Positions 59,783-63,451 of a DNA stretch of 63,451 nucleotides are shown here, in pieces. The DNA is from an uncultured Prevotella sp. (GTDB lineage Bacteria > Bacteroidota > Bacteroidia > Bacteroidales > Bacteroidaceae). The notes under the pieces are model-generated. The model worked only from the letters and a program-made list of their open reading frames with translations. It had not been told where the DNA came from and did no database searches. Made by a program: the position numbers and the translations under genes. Each line of letters starts with the position of its first letter. The stretch's first letter is position 1. Where the stretch lies: the NCBI GenBank assembly GCA_900541575.1, contig UQKO01000010.1:1-63451 (forward strand). The letters are read 5' to 3'.

Positions 59783-60763
59783 TTATCGCTTCCTAAGCAC
59801 CAGCCAAGGAGCTACACCGTGGTGCTTATTCGTACGATACTTTGCGGCTTTCTCCGTGAAGTAAGCGGTGCCGTCAGAAGCACGGTAGAAACCGCTTTCG
59901 TTGCCACCGGTAAGGTAGACAGCATCTACATAGCCATATTCGCGCAAAGCATCGGCGAAGTCCCACAGTGTTTCGGGGTGACGGGTTGCGATGACGCAAA
60001 TACGGTCGTCTGCAGTGCGTGCGATAGCCTTACGCTCCACCTTGCCATGCAGTGAAAAACGCTGTGGCAGTTCGCCATTGGAAACGAGCACAAACTGGCG
60101 AAAGTAAGAGCCGTCACGCTCTATCATGTGCTCACGCATATCGTCAAAGCGAGAAATGCCGATAACCATATTGCCTTTCTCTATGGCACAATAGCCGAGG
60201 CGCGATACATCGCTCTGCTTCTCCTCACCATCAATGACCAGCGAACCGATATATTTGCCCGTAGAGGTATAGTCGGCAGTACGAGTATATAGCAGCACAC
60301 TATGATCGGCAGTGTCGGGTTCTTGAAATGACAGCTCTGCCCGCACGTTGTGTAGTTCGTAGATATCAAGTGCCACGCCGAGTACAGAGTCTGTTTTAAG
60401 CACCACTGCCGAAGCCCCCTTTGGTGTCTGCATGCTATCCAGTTTCTTGATGTTGTCTTTCGGAGAAAGCGAAACGCTCACACCTATATTATAATAGTAG
60501 TTGTATAGGCGTATGGCGCAGTAACAGCCAAGCACAAGTATGATGGTAGCCACAAACCATATTATACCTCGCCCCCACTTCTGTAGCCGGCTTCGTTTCT
60601 TTATGGTTGTAGTTGAAGGCGTATTCTCTATATCCTCACCACTCTCAATAGTAATAATGGGTTCTTCAAGTATCTCCTGTGAAGCAGCATTGTTATCATT
60701 ATCCTCAATTATGAATTTAGGCTTCTCTTGTATTTCGCGGTCTTCTATATGTCCCATAATCAT
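59783..60763 (-). CDS. NAGPA-like phosphodiester glycosidase, membrane-anchored
   Basis: 326 aa. An acidic cytoplasmic N-terminus (1-58), one membrane segment (~65-85, IIWFVATIILVLGCYCAIRL), then a periplasmic domain of the NAGPA/DUF2233 kind: GNMVIGISRFDDMREHM, RTADDRICVIATRH, and YGYVDAVYLTGGNESGFY near the end. Its start is adjacent to the LytTR gene end (60764), so the two form an operon. Confidence 0.75.
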   Translation of the reverse strand: MIMGHIEDREIQEKPKFIIEDNDNNAASQEILEEPIITIESGEDIENTPSTTTIKKRSRLQKWGRGIIWFVATIILVLGCYCAIRLYNYYYNIGVSVSLSPKDNIKKLDSMQTPKGASAVVLKTDSVLGVALDIYELHNVRAELSFQEPDTADHSVLLYTRTADYTSTGKYIGSLVIDGEEKQSDVSRLGYCAIEKGNMVIGISRFDDMREHMIERDGSYFRQFVLVSNGELPQRFSLHGKVERKAIARTADDRICVIATRHPETLWDFADALREYGYVDAVYLTGGNESGFYRASDGTAYFTEKAAKYRTNKHHGVAPWLVLRKR

Positions 60764-61114
60764 TTATTTTTCTTGTTCTAATATAGTTTTCAACTCTTTT
60801 AGTGCCTCTTTTGAAGCCTTTAGCTTGAACACTTGGTATAAACGATGGTCCATGAGTTTCAAATCCTGGCTGGTGATGTTGATGGAGTAAACAAAATTTT
60901 TGTTTACTATCAGGCTCTTGCCGACACGCATGAAAAAGTTCTGTTTTAGCTTTTCAAGTGCCTCAACAAAGTAGTGCAGCTGAAACGTCATGGTTACCGA
61001 CTCACCATTAAAAAGGTATACGTCGCAGTAGTTGCCGGAGGCTTCTATATAAGCCATGTCATCCGTTGGAACACGAAACAAGCCCACGGATGTAGAGATT
61101 TTGAGTATTTCCAT
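60764..61114 (-). CDS. LytTR-type DNA-binding regulator
   Basis: 116 aa made of a single LytTR domain: DMAYIEASGNYCDVYLFNG at the N-terminus and the typical NFFMRVGKSLIVNKNFVYSI with the VNxxxVxxI pattern. No receiver domain, so it is a stand-alone LytTR protein. Upstream of the membrane glycosidase gene in the same direction and probably controlling it. Confidence 0.88.
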   Translation of the reverse strand: MEILKISTSVGLFRVPTDDMAYIEASGNYCDVYLFNGESVTMTFQLHYFVEALEKLKQNFFMRVGKSLIVNKNFVYSINITSQDLKLMDHRLYQVFKLKASKEALKELKTILEQEK

Positions 61115-61239
61115 TATTGTTTCAACAAATTGTACGCAGTTATTATATAAATGTAATCTTGTTTATCAACGCAAATTTACAGATTTTCTTTTATGGTTTA
61201 AGGGTGGTTCTATAAATTCTGAGATGTATGGTACTACCC

Positions 61240-61998
61240 TTAATAATGTCTTAACTCGTTTTTGCCAAAATGGAACAGTGATATCCACAATATTTTCTCG
61301 TCGCCATCGAAGAAGAACCAAGGATTAGATATCGGGCAAGGATTTCTCACAATATGCAATTCGCGTGTAGGTGTATTGCCCTCGGCACACATGATGGCGA
61401 CTTTTTTGCCGTTACGAGCCACGTCAATCACAATCAGAGCATGTCCCATACCTTCTAACTTGCGGGCAGGATAGACGAGCACGTCACCGGGCTGCACCTC
61501 ACTTATCTTGCGTGGTGTCGTCTCATGGCTTACAGATAAAGTGCTGCACACACCGTAAGCTTTCTTCAAAAATTTTTCTAGTGCTTTGCGCGATGATCCG
61601 CCATGATATTGCAATGTGTTGCCATTTACATCACGGAAACGTATTCCCGAGTAACGTCCCCGACTGAACAGATACTCTGCTCTTAGCCTCATGGTCATAT
61701 CAGCACACTGCTCCGAGTTGCTGAGCATCGGTATGTCGATTACGCCAGTTGAGAGAAACTGAAACCGCGCATCACCACCCGTATAGAGCTGCACCTTGCT
61801 TCCACGTTTCTTCAGCGGCAAACTGCGCATAAACTCTGCATAACTGCCGTCTACACGGGTATATCCAACAGGAGCTGAAATGTCTCCAATCGTCGCAGCA
61901 TTCCATGGGTTGCTTGTGCGAGAATACCACCACGCGATGCCACAAACGATAATGCCAATTCCAACCAATACTCCAATCAATTTGAATACTTTCTTCAT
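61240..61998 (-). CDS. DUF4846 family protein
   Basis: 252 aa. An N-terminal membrane anchor/signal (residues ~5-25), then the DUF4846 pattern: YTRVDGSYAEFMRSLPLK, SNSEQCADMTMRLRAEYLF, EVQPGDVLVYPARKL, GHALIVIDVA. A periplasmic Bacteroidota family of unknown function; the conserved Cys (~95) and His in GHA could form an NlpC/P60-like dyad, but that is speculative. Confidence 0.8.
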   Translation of the reverse strand: MKKVFKLIGVLVGIGIIVCGIAWWYSRTSNPWNAATIGDISAPVGYTRVDGSYAEFMRSLPLKKRGSKVQLYTGGDARFQFLSTGVIDIPMLSNSEQCADMTMRLRAEYLFSRGRYSGIRFRDVNGNTLQYHGGSSRKALEKFLKKAYGVCSTLSVSHETTPRKISEVQPGDVLVYPARKLEGMGHALIVIDVARNGKKVAIMCAEGNTPTRELHIVRNPCPISNPWFFFDGDEKILWISLFHFGKNELRHY

Positions 61999-62336
61999 AT
62001 CTTTCTTTTTTCAAGCAAAGTTAAGATGGAATATCTATATGAAGGAAATCATTACGTGAGGCTTGTATAAAATGATGGAGAAAATGTATAAGATGGATAT
62101 CCGCTGCCCCGATATTTGTATACCTTGCCTTGAAATTGGAAACCATTCACTTGCATGACAAGTGCCTCCAGGTGAAGTTTTATTAGTTTGGTTTTATCTT
62201 TTCCGTTTCGTCTATTCTCCAAGATGTTTTTATCGAATCGGACCAAAATCCCGTTAAATATACACCAAATCGGCTCAAACAAACCCGAATATTGGCAAAA
62301 AATGAGTAGATTTGAGCCGATTAATAAATAAAGAAT
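61999..62336. other. 338-bp intergenic region
   Basis: AT-rich; contains the inverted repeat at 62268-62322. A 76-codon minus frame (62052-62282) has no features of a real gene. Otherwise nothing assigned. Confidence 0.5.
62268..62322. promoter_or_regulatory. 12-bp inverted repeat, likely operator
   Basis: AATCGGCTCAAA (62268-62279) and TTTGAGCCGATT (62311-62322) are perfect reverse complements separated by 31 bp, ending 15 bp before the ATG at 62337. A degenerate half (GAATCGGACCAAAA) lies at 62235. Such arms suit autoregulation by the winged-helix protein. Confidence 0.6.
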
Positions 62337-62558
62337 ATGACAATAGATATAGAAATATTACAGTTTTTACGTTATCATCCCTTGGCAAATAGGGCAGAGA
62401 TTATGGTGGGGCTTACGAAAGCTCCCAGTGATAGTACAATGAAAAGGTTACTTTCTGCCGCTGTTAAGGAGGGAAATATTGAGAAGGCTGGACGTGGTCC
62501 TGCTACGAAGTACAAACTTACGGTTCATCCGACATTTCGAGTGATAAATTCAGTATAG
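62337..62558 (+). CDS. Small winged-helix protein, probably truncated
   Basis: 73 aa, nearly entirely a winged helix (IEILQFLRYHPLANRAEIMVGL, KRLLSAAVKEGNIEKAGRGPATKYKLT). This domain is normally found at an end of larger Bacteroidota regulators. Here the frame ends shortly before a transposase gene, suggesting truncation by the insertion. Confidence 0.6.
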   Translation: MTIDIEILQFLRYHPLANRAEIMVGLTKAPSDSTMKRLLSAAVKEGNIEKAGRGPATKYKLTVHPTFRVINSV

Positions 62559-62618
62559 AACAAAAGAAAACCGCTGAACATTTTGTATATTTGAATAACC
62601 ACAAACAAATATATAATA

Positions 62619-63341
62619 ATGAACAGCAGTTTTCTATATCATGCATGGGGGCTTTACAGCCTTGAATGTACAAGAGAGGAATACAAAGGTAATACAATTA
62701 TTCTTCATGTGCAAAGCAAAAAACGCCAAAAGGAATGTCCGAAGTGCGGAAAATGTTATTTGATAAAGAACGGATACCGCACAAGAGATTTTCTAGGCTT
62801 GCCTATAGGAGGCAAGAAAGTCATCATACGCATGAAAGTTCAACGCTACAAGTGCAAATGCGATGGTTGCGATTACGATCAGCAGGAGAAGATACCATTC
62901 GCTACTGGAGGTTGCTCATATACACATCGTTTTGCAAAATACGTGGTAGATATGTTACGGTCCATGACCTTAAAAGATGCTGCAGCCAGATTGGGTGTTA
63001 GCTGGGACACCATTAAGGAGATACATTCTAATCATTTGAAAAGACGATATTCTCCTCCTTCCCTTGATGGAGTTGAGTGTATCGGTATCGACGAATTTGC
63101 GGTCAAGAAAGGGCATGTGTATAAAACAATTGTCGTCGATTTGGTAAGTGGTCGGATTATATATGTAGGTGAAGGTAAGGGGATTGACGCTCTATCCGAC
63201 TTTAGGAAACGGGTGAAGCGCAAGAATATATCCATAAAGTACATTGCAACAGACTTGTCAGCTGCATTCATCGGTTCCGTTCTTGAAAATTGTCCTGATT
63301 CCATACATGTGTTTGATCATTTCATCTGCTTACTTTTTTAG
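62619..63341 (+). pseudogene. ISL3-type transposase, 3'-truncated
   Basis: 240 aa. N-terminal zinc finger (CPKCGKCYLIKNGYRTRDF ... CKCDGCD), a helix-turn-helix (LKDAAARLGVSWDTIKEIH), and the first catalytic Asp in GIDEFAVKKGHVY; the second Asp is in YIATDLSAAF. After VFDHF the family sequence stops abruptly with ICLLF and TAG, about 150 residues short. The rest was probably removed by another insertion near 63,315. Confidence 0.8.
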
Positions 63342-63451
63342 TTTGCAAAAATAATCAATCAGTAAGCATTCTCCGTCATTGAAAGTTGTGCAGAACTGTG
63401 CAACAAACACTGGTGACAAACTATTTGTTTTTCACCTCGTTAGCAGTGTTG
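63342..63451. other. Unassigned end of window
   Basis: No ORF. The abrupt change inside the transposase suggests this is the end of another mobile element continuing outside the window. Confidence 0.35.

Noticed and set aside
62052..62282. 76-codon minus-strand ORF
   Set aside because: No features; it overlaps the operator-like inverted repeat.

Overview
The window comes from a Bacteroidota chromosome, most likely Bacteroidales and perhaps Prevotellaceae-like. This rests on repeated promoters of the form TTG-N19/20-TAnnTTTG, Bacteroidota-type lipoproteins and small families (DUF4846, DUF1810, NAGPA-type glycosidase, LytTR regulator), and a type II-C CRISPR repeat that starts GTTGTGATTTGC. 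Genus is not proven from the sequence alone.

Layout. Positions 1-85 are the 3' end of a 5S rRNA gene with its terminator. Positions 86-510 hold a group II intron remnant. Positions 532-7722 are a complete type II-C CRISPR-Cas locus: a tracrRNA on the minus strand with its own promoter and terminator, cas9, cas1, cas2, and an array of nine 47-bp repeats with eight 29-30 bp spacers. Positions 7858-19646 are ordinary host genes: hrpB, a beta-helix lipoprotein, pepD, a small membrane protein, an OmpH-like chaperone, a patatin-like lipase and several secreted or membrane proteins.

Positions 19677-59683 are a ~40-kb Mu-like transposable prophage. Three transposase-binding-like sites lie at each end in opposite orientation, and a 4-bp TGTC duplication flanks it. 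It carries a LexA/S24-like repressor, early regulators, a MuA-type transposase, a MuB-type ATPase, and a packaging/head block on the minus strand (tail-completion, MuF with a C-terminal nuclease-toxin-like domain, portal, terminase). The plus strand then carries protease/scaffold, capsid, contractile tail with a chaperone frameshift, holin, amidase, a one-piece spanin-like lipoprotein, baseplate and a giant tail fibre. A diversity-generating retroelement (DGR) follows: the fibre's variable repeat, its template repeat and a reverse transcriptase. At the right end, where Mu carries mom, are a thymidylate-synthase-fold enzyme with dCMP-type specificity and a Dam-like adenine methylase.

Positions 59684-63451 return to host DNA: a NAGPA-like membrane protein, a LytTR regulator, a DUF4846 protein, a small winged-helix protein behind a 12-bp inverted repeat, and a truncated ISL3-type transposase.

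Main points for follow-up: (1) both protein components of the DGR (the variable fibre and the RT) are broken by a single in-frame TAG, with homologous coding continuing in the same frame; (2) every CRISPR repeat carries a Bacteroidota promoter-like sequence, and only the degenerate end repeat has the perfect -7 box; (3) two unannotated structured small RNAs with promoter and terminator lie in the prophage, plus a compact tRNA-like element; (4) 11-bp-phased TTTGAAC motifs lie at the prophage ends and every 5-8 kb inside it; (5) Cas2 ends in a sliding-clamp-binding-like pentapeptide.
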